A stretch of 35,062 nucleotides of DNA from CAYUEQ01 sp964443805 (lineage in GTDB: Bacteria; Bacillota_I; Bacilli_A; RF39; UBA660): NCBI GenBank assembly GCA_964443805.1, contig CAYUEQ010000003.1, positions 1 through 35,062 of the forward strand, written 5' to 3'. Within the stretch, counting starts at the first letter, position 1, and each line of letters begins with the position of its first letter. Shown here piece by piece: positions 7,494-15,637 of the stretch. The notes under the pieces were generated by a model. The model ran no database searches. It saw only the letters and a list, made by a program, of their open reading frames with translations, and was not told where the DNA came from. A program made the translations under genes and the position numbers.

Positions 7494-8033
7494 ATGGATA
7501 AATTAAAGAAAATATATAATGAAAAAATAACAAAAGAGTTAATGGATAAATATAAATATAAATCTGTTATGCAAGTACCAAGACTTGATAAGATAGTTAT
7601 TAATATGGGAATTGGTGAAGGTGTACATGATTCTAAATATATCGATGCAGCTGTTGAAGAATTAGCACTGATATCTGGTCAAAAACCTATTAAAACTAAA
7701 GCAAAAAAATCAATTGCAGGTTTTAAATTAAGAGAAGATAATGTGATTGGTACAAAAGTAACTCTTAGAGCTGAAAATATGTATATATTTTTAGATAAGC
7801 TTATAAAAATCGCTTTACCAAGAGTAAGAGATTTTAGAGGATTATCACCAAAATCATTTGATGGATTTGGAAACTATACTTTAGGAGTAAAAGAACAATT
7901 GATATTTTCAGAAATAGAATATGATAATGTATTAAAAATTAGAGGCATGGATATAGTTTTTGTTACAACAGCTAAAACAAATGATGAAGCATTAAGCTTA
8001 CTAAAAGCTTGTGGAATGCCTTTTAGAAAGTAG
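7494..8033 (+). CDS. rplE: 50S ribosomal protein L5
   Basis: L5 binds 5S rRNA and contacts P-site tRNA and S13. VPRLDKIVINMGIGEG, KKSIAGFKLRED, TLRAENMYIFLDKLI and ALPRVRDFRGLSPKSFDGFGNYTLGVKEQ are classical. 179 residues, full length. AGGAGG precedes the ATG at 7494. 11 bp before rpsN. Confidence 0.98.
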   Translation: MDKLKKIYNEKITKELMDKYKYKSVMQVPRLDKIVINMGIGEGVHDSKYIDAAVEELALISGQKPIKTKAKKSIAGFKLREDNVIGTKVTLRAENMYIFLDKLIKIALPRVRDFRGLSPKSFDGFGNYTLGVKEQLIFSEIEYDNVLKIRGMDIVFVTTAKTNDEALSLLKACGMPFRK

Positions 8034-8044
8034 GTTGAGGTAAA

Positions 8045-8230
8045 ATGGCAAAAAAAAGCATGATCGTTAAAAACAAAAGAGGATCAAAGTTCAAATCTCG
8101 TAATTATACTAGATGTGAAAGATGTGGCCGTCCTCATGGCGTACTTAGAAAATTTAAATTATGTCGTATATGTTTTAGAGAACTTGCATCTCGTGGACAA
8201 ATACCTGGCGTTAAGAAATCAAGCTGGTAG
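8045..8230 (+). CDS. rpsN: 30S ribosomal protein S14, zinc-binding (type Z)
   Basis: S14 is a late-assembling 30S head protein. At 61 residues it is the short form, and four Cys (C24, C27, C40, C43; RCERCGR and LCRICFRE) make the zinc ribbon. Ends RGQIPGVKKSSW, as typical. No zinc-free paralogue is seen in this window. 15 bp before rpsH. Confidence 0.97.
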   Translation: MAKKSMIVKNKRGSKFKSRNYTRCERCGRPHGVLRKFKLCRICFRELASRGQIPGVKKSSW

Positions 8231-8245
8231 GAAGGAAAGATTTAG

Positions 8246-8641
8246 ATGGTAAATGATTATATAGCAGATATGTTAACAAGAATACGTAATGCTAATCAAA
8301 TGAATTATAAAACTGTTGAAGTATTAGGGTCAAGAATGACTTTAAGTATAGCTGAAATTCTAAAAGAACAAGGTTATATTGAAGAGTTTAAGTATGTAAA
8401 AAACAAAACAGGAGATAAACTTACTTTAAATTTAAAGTATGGACCTAAGAAAGAAAGAGTAATAGTAGGACTAAAAAGAATTAGTAAGCCTGGACTTCGT
8501 GTTTATGCAAAATCTAATGAAATTCCATATGTGTTAAATGGACTCGGAATTGCAATTATCTCTACTTCAGAAGGTTTAATGACTGATAAAGAAGCAAGAA
8601 ATAAAAATCTGGGAGGAGAAGTACTTGCCTACGTATGGTAA
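8246..8641 (+). CDS. rpsH: 30S ribosomal protein S8
   Basis: S8 is a primary 16S rRNA binder and, in E. coli, the translational repressor of the spc operon. DYIADMLTRIRNANQM at the start, KRISKPGLRVY in the middle and ISTSEGLMTDKEAR with GGEVLAYVW at the end are diagnostic. 131 residues, normal. 12 bp before rplF. Confidence 0.98.
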   Translation: MVNDYIADMLTRIRNANQMNYKTVEVLGSRMTLSIAEILKEQGYIEEFKYVKNKTGDKLTLNLKYGPKKERVIVGLKRISKPGLRVYAKSNEIPYVLNGLGIAIISTSEGLMTDKEARNKNLGGEVLAYVW

Positions 8642-8653
8642 GGAAAAATAACA

Positions 8654-9190
8654 ATGAGTAGAATTGGTAAAAGAGAACTTTTAATTCCAGAAAATGTTAC
8701 TGCTGAAGTTAATGACAACATAGTTAAAGTAAAAGGTCCTAAAGGAGAATTAGATTTAGAATTACATCCACTAACTACTGTTAAAGTAGAAGATGGTAAA
8801 GTAAAGGTAAGTATTAAAAATAATTCAATAAAAGCAAAAGCATTACATGGAACAATAAATTCATTAATCAAAAATATGATTATTGGAGTTACTGAAGGTT
8901 ATATAAAAGAATTAGAATCTGTTGGTGTAGGATATAGATTTGCAGTTAGTGGCAATAAAGTTGTTGTTAGTGCAGGATATTCAAACCCAGTTAATGTTGA
9001 AGTACCTTCAGATTTAAAAGTAGAATCAAAAAGTAATACAGAGTTATCAATTTCAGGAATTGATAAACAAAAAGTATCTGAATTTGCGGCTAATATTCGT
9101 AAAATAAGAGAACCAGAACCTTATAAAGGTAAAGGTATTCGTTATAAAGACGAAGTTGTTAGACGTAAAGAAGGTAAGAAAGCTGCATAG
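8654..9190 (+). CDS. rplF: 50S ribosomal protein L6
   Basis: L6 lies near the GTPase-associated centre. MSRIGKRELLIPENV, KVKGPKGELDL, the repeated L6 fold with ELESVGVGYRF, and the C-terminal signature EPEPYKGKGIRYKDE followed by VRRKEGKKAA are all present. 178 residues, normal length. 11 bp before rplR. Confidence 0.98.
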   Translation: MSRIGKRELLIPENVTAEVNDNIVKVKGPKGELDLELHPLTTVKVEDGKVKVSIKNNSIKAKALHGTINSLIKNMIIGVTEGYIKELESVGVGYRFAVSGNKVVVSAGYSNPVNVEVPSDLKVESKSNTELSISGIDKQKVSEFAANIRKIREPEPYKGKGIRYKDEVVRRKEGKKAA

Positions 9191-9201
9191 GGAGGGATAT
9201 T

Positions 9202-9558
9202 ATGATAAAAAAAGAATCAAACAATACTGCAAGAATTAGAAGACATGCACGTATTAGAAATAAAATTACTGGTACTGCAGAAGTTCCGAGATTAAATATA
9301 TTTAGATCAAACAATAATATCTTTGCACAAGTAATTGATGATGAACAAGGAAAAACATTAGTAAGTTCTTCTTCTATAGCTTTAAAAATTAAAACAGGCA
9401 ATAATATTGAGGGAGCTGCTTTAATTGGAAAAGATATTGCAGAAAAATGTAAGAAAGCAAAAATAACCAAAGTAGTATTTGATCGTGGTGGATACTTATA
9501 TCACGGCAGAGTAAAAGCATTAGCTGAGGCTGCACGTGAAAATGGTTTAGAGTTTTAG
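9202..9558 (+). CDS. rplR: 50S ribosomal protein L18
   Basis: L18 with L5 carries 5S rRNA into the 50S subunit. RRHARIRNKITGTAEVPRLN and FRSNNNIFAQVIDD, and the closing VVFDRGGYLYHGRVKALAEA with ARENGLEF, identify it. 118 residues, normal. GGGAGGG lies before the ATG. 10 bp before rpsE. Confidence 0.98.
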   Translation: MIKKESNNTARIRRHARIRNKITGTAEVPRLNIFRSNNNIFAQVIDDEQGKTLVSSSSIALKIKTGNNIEGAALIGKDIAEKCKKAKITKVVFDRGGYLYHGRVKALAEAARENGLEF

Positions 9559-9568
9559 GAGGGTATAG

Positions 9569-10072
9569 ATGGCAAGATTTGTAAGAAAAGATAAGAAAAA
9601 ATTATTAGAAGAAACAGTTATTGCTATAAATCGTGTTACTAAAGTAACAAAAGGTGGACGTCATTTTCGATTCTCAGCAACAGTTGTTGTTGGAAACAGA
9701 AAAGGATTAGTTGGACTAGGAACTGGTAAAGCTAATGAAGTACCTGAGGCAATAAATAAAGCAATTCAAAAAGCTAATAAAAATGTAATTAAAATCCCTC
9801 TAATTGATAATAGAACTATTCCACATGATGCAATTGGAAAATGTGGACGCGCTGAAGTCTTAGTTAAACCAGCTAAAGAAGGTCGAGGAGTAGTTGCAGG
9901 TGGATCTGTTAGAGCAGTTGTTGAACTAGCAGGTATTAAAGATATCGTATCTAAATCACTTGGTGCTAATACAAAAGTAAACGTTGCTAAAGCAACTATG
10001 GATGCATTAGCACAACAAAGAACTCCAGAACGTATTGCATCTCTACGTGGGTTAAAAGAGGAGGATTTATAA
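9569..10072 (+). CDS. rpsE: 30S ribosomal protein S5
   Basis: S5 takes part in decoding fidelity and mRNA unwinding at the entry channel. The N-terminal dsRBD-like domain has VTKVTKGGRHFRFSATVVVG and GLGTGKANEVPEAI; the C-terminal domain has AVVELAGIKDIVSKSLGA and RTPERIASLRG. 167 residues, normal. The next gene is rplO, one base downstream: rpmD (L30), which is usually between them, is not there. Confidence 0.98.
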   Translation: MARFVRKDKKKLLEETVIAINRVTKVTKGGRHFRFSATVVVGNRKGLVGLGTGKANEVPEAINKAIQKANKNVIKIPLIDNRTIPHDAIGKCGRAEVLVKPAKEGRGVVAGGSVRAVVELAGIKDIVSKSLGANTKVNVAKATMDALAQQRTPERIASLRGLKEEDL

Positions 10073-10073
10073 G

Positions 10074-10514
10074 ATGAAGTTACATGAATTAGATAAATCT
10101 CCAGAACAAAAGGTAAGAAAAAGAGTTGGACGTGGGCCTGGAAGTGGAACAGGAAAAACTTCTGGTCGTGGACATAAAGGATATGGTGCTAGATCTGGTT
10201 CAAGTATGAAACCATGGTTCGAAGGGGGACAAACACCTCTACATGCACGTATTCCTAAAAGAGGTTTTAACAACAAACGTTTTGAAACTAAATATGCAAC
10301 TGTTAACTTAAGCGATTTAAACAGATTTAATGATGGAGATGTAATCACTCCAGAAATACTTCTAGAAACAAGATTAATTAATAAATTATTATCGGGAGTA
10401 AAAGTTCTAGGTAATGGTAATTTAGAAAAAAAATTAACTATTAAAGCACATCGTTTTTCAAGTAAAGCAGTTACTAAAATAGAAGAATCTGGTGGAAAAG
10501 CAGAGGTGATTTAA
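10074..10514 (+). CDS. rplO: 50S ribosomal protein L15
   Basis: L15 is a late 50S assembly protein. The Gly/Arg-rich N-terminal extension (KRVGRGPGSGTGKTSGRGHK) and FEGGQTPLHARIPKRGF are diagnostic; the globular part ends AVTKIEESGGKAEVI. 146 residues, normal. GAGGAGG inside the rpsE end serves as ribosome binding site. It abuts secY with no gap. Confidence 0.98.
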   Translation: MKLHELDKSPEQKVRKRVGRGPGSGTGKTSGRGHKGYGARSGSSMKPWFEGGQTPLHARIPKRGFNNKRFETKYATVNLSDLNRFNDGDVITPEILLETRLINKLLSGVKVLGNGNLEKKLTIKAHRFSSKAVTKIEESGGKAEVI

Positions 10515-11777
10515 TTGCTAACTAAAATAAAAGATGTATTATTTGGAACTAGTAATAAAGATTTAAGAAAAAGAGTTGTTTATACTCTAGCTTGTCTAGC
10601 TATATTCGCTCTTGGGACTAATATTACTGTTCCTGGTGCTAAAGAGATAACAAGAGAGTTAGGCTTCTTAGATTTACTTGATCTAATGGCTGGTGGAGGT
10701 TTAAGAAACTTTTCCATCTTTGCTCTAGGAGTTTCTCCATATATTACAGCATCAATTATTACACAATTATTGCAAATGGACATTGTTCCATACTTTAGTG
10801 AATTAAAACATGAAGGTTATACTGGTCGTCAAAAAATAAATAAAATTAATAGATATGTAGGAATCTTATTTGGGTTCTTACAAGGATATTTCTTTTCAAT
10901 TGCATTCCTAGGATCTAGTAATCCACTAGAAATACTAAAAACTGCGTTAATATTAACAGCAGGGACTGCATTCTTACTTTGGTTAGGAGATCAAATAACA
11001 AGTAAAGGAATAGGTAATGGTATTTCATTAATAATTATGGCAGGTATCATACAATCGATGCCAAATACATTTATTACTGCATTCCATTCACTTATAACAA
11101 ATGTAACAAACCAAGCATTAGGAACATTACTGTTTAGCGTGTTTGTCTTAGTGTATATAATCATAATTATTGGAATTATTTATATATCAGAAGCAGAAAG
11201 AAGAATACCAATTCAGTATTCAAATAGAACAACAAGTGCTTATGGAGCACAACAAACATTCTTACCAATCAAGATTAATGCAGCTGGAGTTATTCCTGTT
11301 ATCTTTGCATCGACATTACTTGCAATACCAACAACAATAGCAGAGTTTGTAGGAAAAGAAGGATTTAAAAACTTTGTTAGTAGTTATTTAAATTACACAA
11401 CACCAGTTGGATTTGTATTATATGTAGTATTAATTATGTTCTTTGCATATTTTTATACATTTCTACAAATGAATCCAGATGAAATGAGTAAGAACTTAAA
11501 TGATAATGGTGGCTATATACCTGGAGTAAGACCCGGAGAAGACACATCATCATTTATAAGAAATGTTCTATCAAAAACAAATATTTTTGGGTCATTATTC
11601 TTAGTTGCATTAGCTGCAGCGCCAATACTGTTTTCATTGTTTTCTAAACTTCCGTCAACAGTTACAATCGGAGGAACTGGTTTGTTAATTGTAGTAGGTG
11701 TAGCGTTAGAAACATATAAACAAATGTCAAGTAGTATGGTTGCTAGAAGTTATAAAAGGAGACCAAGAAGAATTTGA
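10515..11777 (+). CDS. secY: Protein translocase subunit SecY
   Basis: SecY forms the protein-conducting channel in the cytoplasmic membrane with SecE and SecG; all the exported proteins in this window would pass through it. At 420 residues with about ten membrane segments it is complete. Signatures include FALGVSPYITASIITQLLQM (TM2) and YFSELKHEGYTGRQKI in the following loop, plus the cytoplasmic loop NRTTSAYGAQQTFLPIKINA. The start is TTG 10515, directly after the rplO stop and downstream of GAGGTGAT. The stop TGA overlaps the adk start by 4 bp. Confidence 0.98.
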   Translation: MLTKIKDVLFGTSNKDLRKRVVYTLACLAIFALGTNITVPGAKEITRELGFLDLLDLMAGGGLRNFSIFALGVSPYITASIITQLLQMDIVPYFSELKHEGYTGRQKINKINRYVGILFGFLQGYFFSIAFLGSSNPLEILKTALILTAGTAFLLWLGDQITSKGIGNGISLIIMAGIIQSMPNTFITAFHSLITNVTNQALGTLLFSVFVLVYIIIIIGIIYISEAERRIPIQYSNRTTSAYGAQQTFLPIKINAAGVIPVIFASTLLAIPTTIAEFVGKEGFKNFVSSYLNYTTPVGFVLYVVLIMFFAYFYTFLQMNPDEMSKNLNDNGGYIPGVRPGEDTSSFIRNVLSKTNIFGSLFLVALAAAPILFSLFSKLPSTVTIGGTGLLIVVGVALETYKQMSSSMVARSYKRRPRRI

Positions 11778-12436
11778 AAAACATAGTATTTATAGCTCCT
11801 CCTGCTGCAGGAAAAGGAACTCAAAGTAAATTATTAGTGGAAAAATATAATTATACACATATTTCCACTGGTGATTTACTTAGAAATAAAACTGTAGAAG
11901 AAGGATTTAATGGTCAAGAGCTGATGAATTCTGGAGAATTAGTTAGTGATGAACTCATTACAGAAGTGATAAAAGAAAAGTTAAAAACTTTATCAACAAA
12001 CTTTATTTTAGACGGATATCCAAGAACTATTAAACAAGCAAAATATTTTGATGATATTATTAAAAGTTTAAATATTGATAACTTAATTGTTATATATTTA
12101 GATATAGATCAAGAAAATGCAGAACAAAGAATGCTTGGAAGAATATACTGTAGAAATTGTAATGTAATATATAATAAATACTATGATAAAATGAAACCTG
12201 AAATTGAAGGTAAATGTGATATTTGTAAATCTAGTTTAGAAGTAAGAGTAGATGATAATATAGAAGCATTTAATAAAAGGTTTCAACTATTTTTAAATAA
12301 TATAAATCCTGTATTGGATTATTATAAAGAAAAGGGATTACTTAAAGTAGTGAAAGTTGAATCAGAAAAATTAGAAACATTTGAAAAAGTTGTCAAATGT
12401 ATTTCTGGAGAAGAGGAATTTAATGATAACCATTAA
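11774..12436 (+). CDS. adk: Adenylate kinase with Cys4 lid and variant P-loop
   Basis: Adenylate kinase interconverts ATP + AMP and 2 ADP. The start is TTG 11774 overlapping secY. HISTGDLLR (residues 29-37), GYPRTIKQA and the lid segment support the call. The lid holds C126, C129, C148, C151 (CRNC...CDIC), the structural zinc site common in Gram-positive enzymes. The P-loop reads APPAAGKGT (8-16), whereas the family consensus is GxPGxGKGT, so two glycines are alanines; the catalytic Lys and Thr remain. 220 residues, slightly different from the usual 212-217. Probably active, but the P-loop is unusual. Confidence 0.93.
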   Translation: MKNIVFIAPPAAGKGTQSKLLVEKYNYTHISTGDLLRNKTVEEGFNGQELMNSGELVSDELITEVIKEKLKTLSTNFILDGYPRTIKQAKYFDDIIKSLNIDNLIVIYLDIDQENAEQRMLGRIYCRNCNVIYNKYYDKMKPEIEGKCDICKSSLEVRVDDNIEAFNKRFQLFLNNINPVLDYYKEKGLLKVVKVESEKLETFEKVVKCISGEEEFNDNH

Positions 12437-13169
12437 AACTTCTGCAGAAATAAAAAAAATGAAAAATGCTGGTAAAATAAATGCAGAATGTCATAAACTG
12501 ATAGAAAAAAATATAGTACCAGGCATAACAACATTAGAATTAGATAAAATAGCTGAAAATTTTATCTTATCAAAAAACGCAACTCCATCTTTTAAAGGTA
12601 TTAACAATTTTCCTAAATCTATTTGTACATCTATCAATGAAGAAGTTGTACATGGAATACCAGGAAATAAAAAACTAAAAGAAGGAGATATAGTTTCAGT
12701 CGATATTGGAGTATGTTTAAATGGATATCATTCAGATTCTGCTAAAACATATCCAGTTGGCAAAATTAGTAAAGAAAAAGAGTACCTATTATACCATACT
12801 GAAAAATCTTTATACGAAGGTCTTAAAGAAATTAAAGATGGAGTAAGTCTAGGTACAATAAGTGCTACTATCGAGGGGTATGCTAAAAAGCATAAACTAA
12901 GTGTTATAAAAGAATTATGTGGTCATGGGATTGGAACAAGTCTCCATGAAAAACCAGACATTCCTAATTACGGAAGAAGAAATACTGGTTTAAAACTTAA
13001 AACTGGAATGACGCTAGCGATTGAACCAATGCTAAACTTAGGAACTAGAAAAGTCTGGTTAAAAGAAGATAATTGGACAATTGTAACCCAAGATAATAAA
13101 CCATCAGCTCACTTTGAGCACACAATAGTAGTAACAGATGATGGTTATGAAATATTGACAGGAGAGTGA
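12423..13169 (+). CDS. map: Methionine aminopeptidase, type I
   Basis: Removes the initiator Met from nascent proteins after deformylation. The five metal ligands are visible: D94 and D105 (DIGVCLNGYHSD), H168 (GHGIGTSLHE), E201 (AIEPML) and E232 (HFEHTIVV), as well as the substrate-side H77 (VVHGIP). 248 residues without N-terminal zinc extension, i.e. type Ia. ATG 12423 follows GAGGAAT and overlaps adk by 14 bp; an in-frame start at 12381 is rejected as it lies deep in adk. Confidence 0.97.
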   Translation: MITIKTSAEIKKMKNAGKINAECHKLIEKNIVPGITTLELDKIAENFILSKNATPSFKGINNFPKSICTSINEEVVHGIPGNKKLKEGDIVSVDIGVCLNGYHSDSAKTYPVGKISKEKEYLLYHTEKSLYEGLKEIKDGVSLGTISATIEGYAKKHKLSVIKELCGHGIGTSLHEKPDIPNYGRRNTGLKLKTGMTLAIEPMLNLGTRKVWLKEDNWTIVTQDNKPSAHFEHTIVVTDDGYEILTGE

Positions 13170-13176
13170 ATATTAA

Positions 13177-13443
13177 TTGGCTAAAAATGATAGCAAAATA
13201 GAAGTTGAAGGTCGAGTAAAAGATATTTTAAAAGGTGGAGACTGTATAGTTGAATTAGAAAATGGCCACCAAATTAAAGCATATGCATCTGGTAAAATAA
13301 GAGCAAATTACATTAGAATCTTAGAAGGTGATTTAGTAACAGTCGAACTATCACCATACGATTTAACTCAAGGTCGAATAACATATCGTAAAAACGAAAG
13401 AAAAAGTGGAGGTAATGCAAGTGAAAGTAAGAGCATCAGTTAA
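13177..13443 (+). CDS. infA: Translation initiation factor IF-1 with C-terminal extension
   Basis: IF-1 occupies the 30S A site during initiation. The OB-fold is typical: IEVEGRVKDILKGGDCIVEL, ENGHQIKAYASGKIRANYIR and DLTQGRITYR. IF-1 is normally ~72 residues and stops just after the ITYR(K) segment; here it runs to 88 residues with the tail NERKSGGNASESKSIS. The tail arises because the stop lies 23 bp inside rpmJ. Start TTG 13177 with GGAG at 13161-13164, a rather long 12-base spacing. Confidence 0.95.
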   Translation: MAKNDSKIEVEGRVKDILKGGDCIVELENGHQIKAYASGKIRANYIRILEGDLVTVELSPYDLTQGRITYRKNERKSGGNASESKSIS

Positions 13444-13534
13444 AAAAATATGTGCAAAATGTAAAATAATTAAAAGAAATGGACGTGTTATGGTAATTTG
13501 TGAGAATCCAAAACACAAACAAGTTCAAGGGTAG
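13421..13534 (+). CDS. rpmJ: 50S ribosomal protein L36, zinc-binding
   Basis: A 37-residue protein, MKVRASVKKICAKCK... to ...ENPKHKQVQG, with zinc ligands C11, C14, C27 and H32, i.e. the zinc form. Its start is GTG 13421, placed 8 bases after GGAGG (13408-13412); an ATG at 13415 in the same frame is only 2 bases after GGAGG and would add Met-Gln. The gene overlaps infA by 23 bp in another frame. 9 bp before rpsM, preserving the usual infA-rpmJ-rpsM order. Confidence 0.96.
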   Translation: MKVRASVKKICAKCKIIKRNGRVMVICENPKHKQVQG

Positions 13535-13543
13535 GAGGATTTT

Positions 13544-13918
13544 ATGGCAAGAATAAAAAATATTGAATTACCAAATGAAAAACATATTTGTATAGGACTT
13601 ACTGAAATTTATGGTGTTGGAAGAAGCTTAGCAATTACAATTTGTGAAGATGCTAAAGTTGACCCATCAAAAAAAGTAAAAGACTTAACAAATGATGAGG
13701 TAAATTCATTAAGAAAAGAAGTTGACAAACAAGTTGTTGAAGGTGATTTAAGACGTGATGTACAACTAAACATTAAAAATAAAATGGAAATAAACAGCTA
13801 TGAAGGAACTAGACACAAAAAAGGATTACCTGTAAACGGACAAAGAACAAGCAGAAATGCTCGTACTCGTAAAGGTAAAAACAGAGTAGTTGCTAATAAA
13901 AAGAAAACTGGGAAATAG
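13544..13918 (+). CDS. rpsM: 30S ribosomal protein S13
   Basis: S13 of the 30S head contacts P-site tRNA and the B1 bridges. LTEIYGVGRSLAITICEDA, LRRDVQLNIKNKMEINSYEG and RHKKGLPVNGQRTSRNARTR are diagnostic, followed by a basic tail. 124 residues, normal. AGGAGG before the ATG; 9 bp before rpsK. Confidence 0.98.
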   Translation: MARIKNIELPNEKHICIGLTEIYGVGRSLAITICEDAKVDPSKKVKDLTNDEVNSLRKEVDKQVVEGDLRRDVQLNIKNKMEINSYEGTRHKKGLPVNGQRTSRNARTRKGKNRVVANKKKTGK

Positions 13919-13927
13919 GAGGTAATT

Positions 13928-14311
13928 ATGGCTTATAATAGTAGAAAAAGAAAAGTAAAGAAAAATATTCCTGAAGGTCAAGCACATATCCATTCAACGT
14001 ATAATAATACTGTTGTATCTATTACAGATAAAAATGGTAATGTAATATCATGGGCATCATCAGGAACAATTGGTTACAAAGGAAGTAAAAAGAAAACTCC
14101 ATTTTCAGCAGGAGTTGCAGCAGAAGCAGCAGCAACTAAAGCAATGGAATCAGGAGTTAAAAAAGTTGAAGCATTTGTTAAAGGTCTTGGTTCAGGACGT
14201 GAAAATGCAATTCGTTCACTACAAGCTGCAGGTTTAGAAGTTACAGGTATAAATGATGTAACACCTATACCACACAATGGTTGTCGACCACCAAAAAGAC
14301 CGAGAAATTAA
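13928..14311 (+). CDS. rpsK: 30S ribosomal protein S11
   Basis: S11 lies on the 30S platform near the Shine-Dalgarno helix. HIHSTYNNTVVSITDKNGN, SAGVAAEAAATKAMESGVK, GLGSGRENAIRSLQAAG and IPHNGCRPPKRPR are near-invariant. 127 residues, normal. 15 bp before rpoA. Confidence 0.98.
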   Translation: MAYNSRKRKVKKNIPEGQAHIHSTYNNTVVSITDKNGNVISWASSGTIGYKGSKKKTPFSAGVAAEAAATKAMESGVKKVEAFVKGLGSGRENAIRSLQAAGLEVTGINDVTPIPHNGCRPPKRPRN

Positions 14312-14326
14312 AAGGGAGGGTTATAA

Positions 14327-15271
14327 ATGTTTAATTTTGAAAAACCAGAATATAAAATAAAAGAGTACTTAGAAAATAATCATTATGGAAAATTTGAATT
14401 AGAACCGTTAGAAAGAGGATTTGCTACTACAATTGGAAATGCATTAAGAAGAATAATGCTATCTAATTTACCAGGTGCTGCTATTACATCAGTTAAAATA
14501 GATGGTGTATTACATGAATTCCAAAAAATAGATGGTGTTGTAGAAGACGTAACAGCAATCGTTCTAGCACTTAAAAGTGTAGTAATTAAAAATCATTCTA
14601 AAGAAGATAAAATTATAAGATTATCATCTTCAAAAGAAGGAGCAGTAACTGCAGGAGATATCGATAAAGATCCAGATATAGAAATAGTTAATCCAGATTT
14701 AGTCATCTGTAACTTAGTTAAAGGTGGAAAAATTGATATGGAAATGACTGTATCAAATGGTCGTGGATATGTTGATGCTGCAGAAAATCAAAAGTTATTT
14801 GAAAATGTTGAAGTTGGTGTAATTGCAATTGATTCACTATATTCTCCAATTGAAAGAGTAAATTTTGAACGTGAAAGTGCACGTGTAGGACATAACGAAA
14901 ACTTTGATAAACTAATAATGAATATTTGGACAGATGGAAGCATAACTCCAGAAGAGGCTATGGCACTATCAGCTAAGATATTAATAGAACATTTGAATAT
15001 AATAGCAGATCTAAATGCAATTAGTGATGTAACTGGACTAATGGCTGAAAAGAAAGTTGATGATAGTGCTAAAACATTAGAAACTCCAATTGAAGAAATC
15101 GAATTTTCAGTAAGAGCTTATAACTGTTTAAAAAGAGCGGGAATACATACTGTTCAAGACTTAATTGCTAAAAAAGAAATAGAAGTAACAAAAATAAGAA
15201 ACTTAGGTAAAAAATCACTTAAAGAAGTAGTAGATAAAGTTGAAGAGCTTGGTCTTAAGTTTCACGAATAG
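14327..15271 (+). CDS. rpoA: RNA polymerase alpha subunit
   Basis: Alpha dimer is the assembly platform of RNA polymerase and its CTD contacts UP elements and activators. The N-terminal domain has LERGFATTIGNALRRIMLSN and the insert domain around residues 50-170; the C-terminal domain has FSVRAYNCLKRAGIHTVQDL and KIRNLGKKSLKEVV (helix-hairpin-helix). 314 residues, complete. GGGAGGG ribosome binding site; 10 bp before rplQ. Confidence 0.98.
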   Translation: MFNFEKPEYKIKEYLENNHYGKFELEPLERGFATTIGNALRRIMLSNLPGAAITSVKIDGVLHEFQKIDGVVEDVTAIVLALKSVVIKNHSKEDKIIRLSSSKEGAVTAGDIDKDPDIEIVNPDLVICNLVKGGKIDMEMTVSNGRGYVDAAENQKLFENVEVGVIAIDSLYSPIERVNFERESARVGHNENFDKLIMNIWTDGSITPEEAMALSAKILIEHLNIIADLNAISDVTGLMAEKKVDDSAKTLETPIEEIEFSVRAYNCLKRAGIHTVQDLIAKKEIEVTKIRNLGKKSLKEVVDKVEELGLKFHE

Positions 15272-15281
15272 GAGGATTTAG

Positions 15282-15623
15282 ATGTCATATAATAAACTAG
15301 GAAGAGATACACAAGTTAGAAGAAGTATATTAGCAGGGCTAACTAAAGATGTAATAATGAATGAAAGTATTGTTACTACTAAAGCTAGAGCTAAAGAAGT
15401 ATCTAAATTTGTAGATCGTATGATTACTTATGGAAAAAAAGGTACTTTAGTTGCAAGACGTCAAGCATTAGCATTCTTACATAATGACAAAGAAGTAGTT
15501 AAAAAAATATTTGATGAACTTGCTCCTCGCTATAAAGACCGTAATGGTGGTTATACAAGAATCTTAAAATTAAAAGAAAGAATCGGAGACGATGCATTAG
15601 AAGTAAAAATAGAACTAGTTTAA
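15282..15623 (+). CDS. rplQ: 50S ribosomal protein L17
   Basis: L17 is near the tunnel exit. YNKLGRDTQVRRSILAGLTK, VTTKARAKEVSKFVDRMI and RNGGYTRILKLKERIGDDA match the family. 113 residues, normal. It is the last gene of the operon; its stop codon lies in the loop of the terminator hairpin. Confidence 0.98.
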   Translation: MSYNKLGRDTQVRRSILAGLTKDVIMNESIVTTKARAKEVSKFVDRMITYGKKGTLVARRQALAFLHNDKEVVKKIFDELAPRYKDRNGGYTRILKLKERIGDDALEVKIELV

Positions 15624-15637
15624 TAGTTCTATTTTTT
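15605..15637. terminator. Bidirectional terminator between rplQ and the minus-strand operon
   Basis: AAAATAGAACTA (15606-15617) pairs perfectly with TAGTTCTATTTT (15624-15635), loop GTTTAA. T-rich tracts follow on both strands. The rplQ stop is in the loop and the minus-strand gene's stop (15636-15638) abuts the 3' arm, so one 12-bp hairpin serves both converging operons. Confidence 0.8.

Noticed and set aside
10073..10348. rpmD or another gene in the rpsE-rplO junction, and a minus-strand frame across rplO
   Set aside because: There is only one base between rpsE and rplO, and the minus frame is the antisense of the Gly/Arg-rich L15 start.
11774..13169. Alternative code with TGA as Trp
   Set aside because: TGA ends secY and map exactly at family ends, and all conserved Trp are TGG.
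13415..13534. ATG 13415 as rpmJ start
   Set aside because: It is just two bases after GGAGG; GTG 13421 has proper spacing and gives the canonical MKVRxSVKK start.
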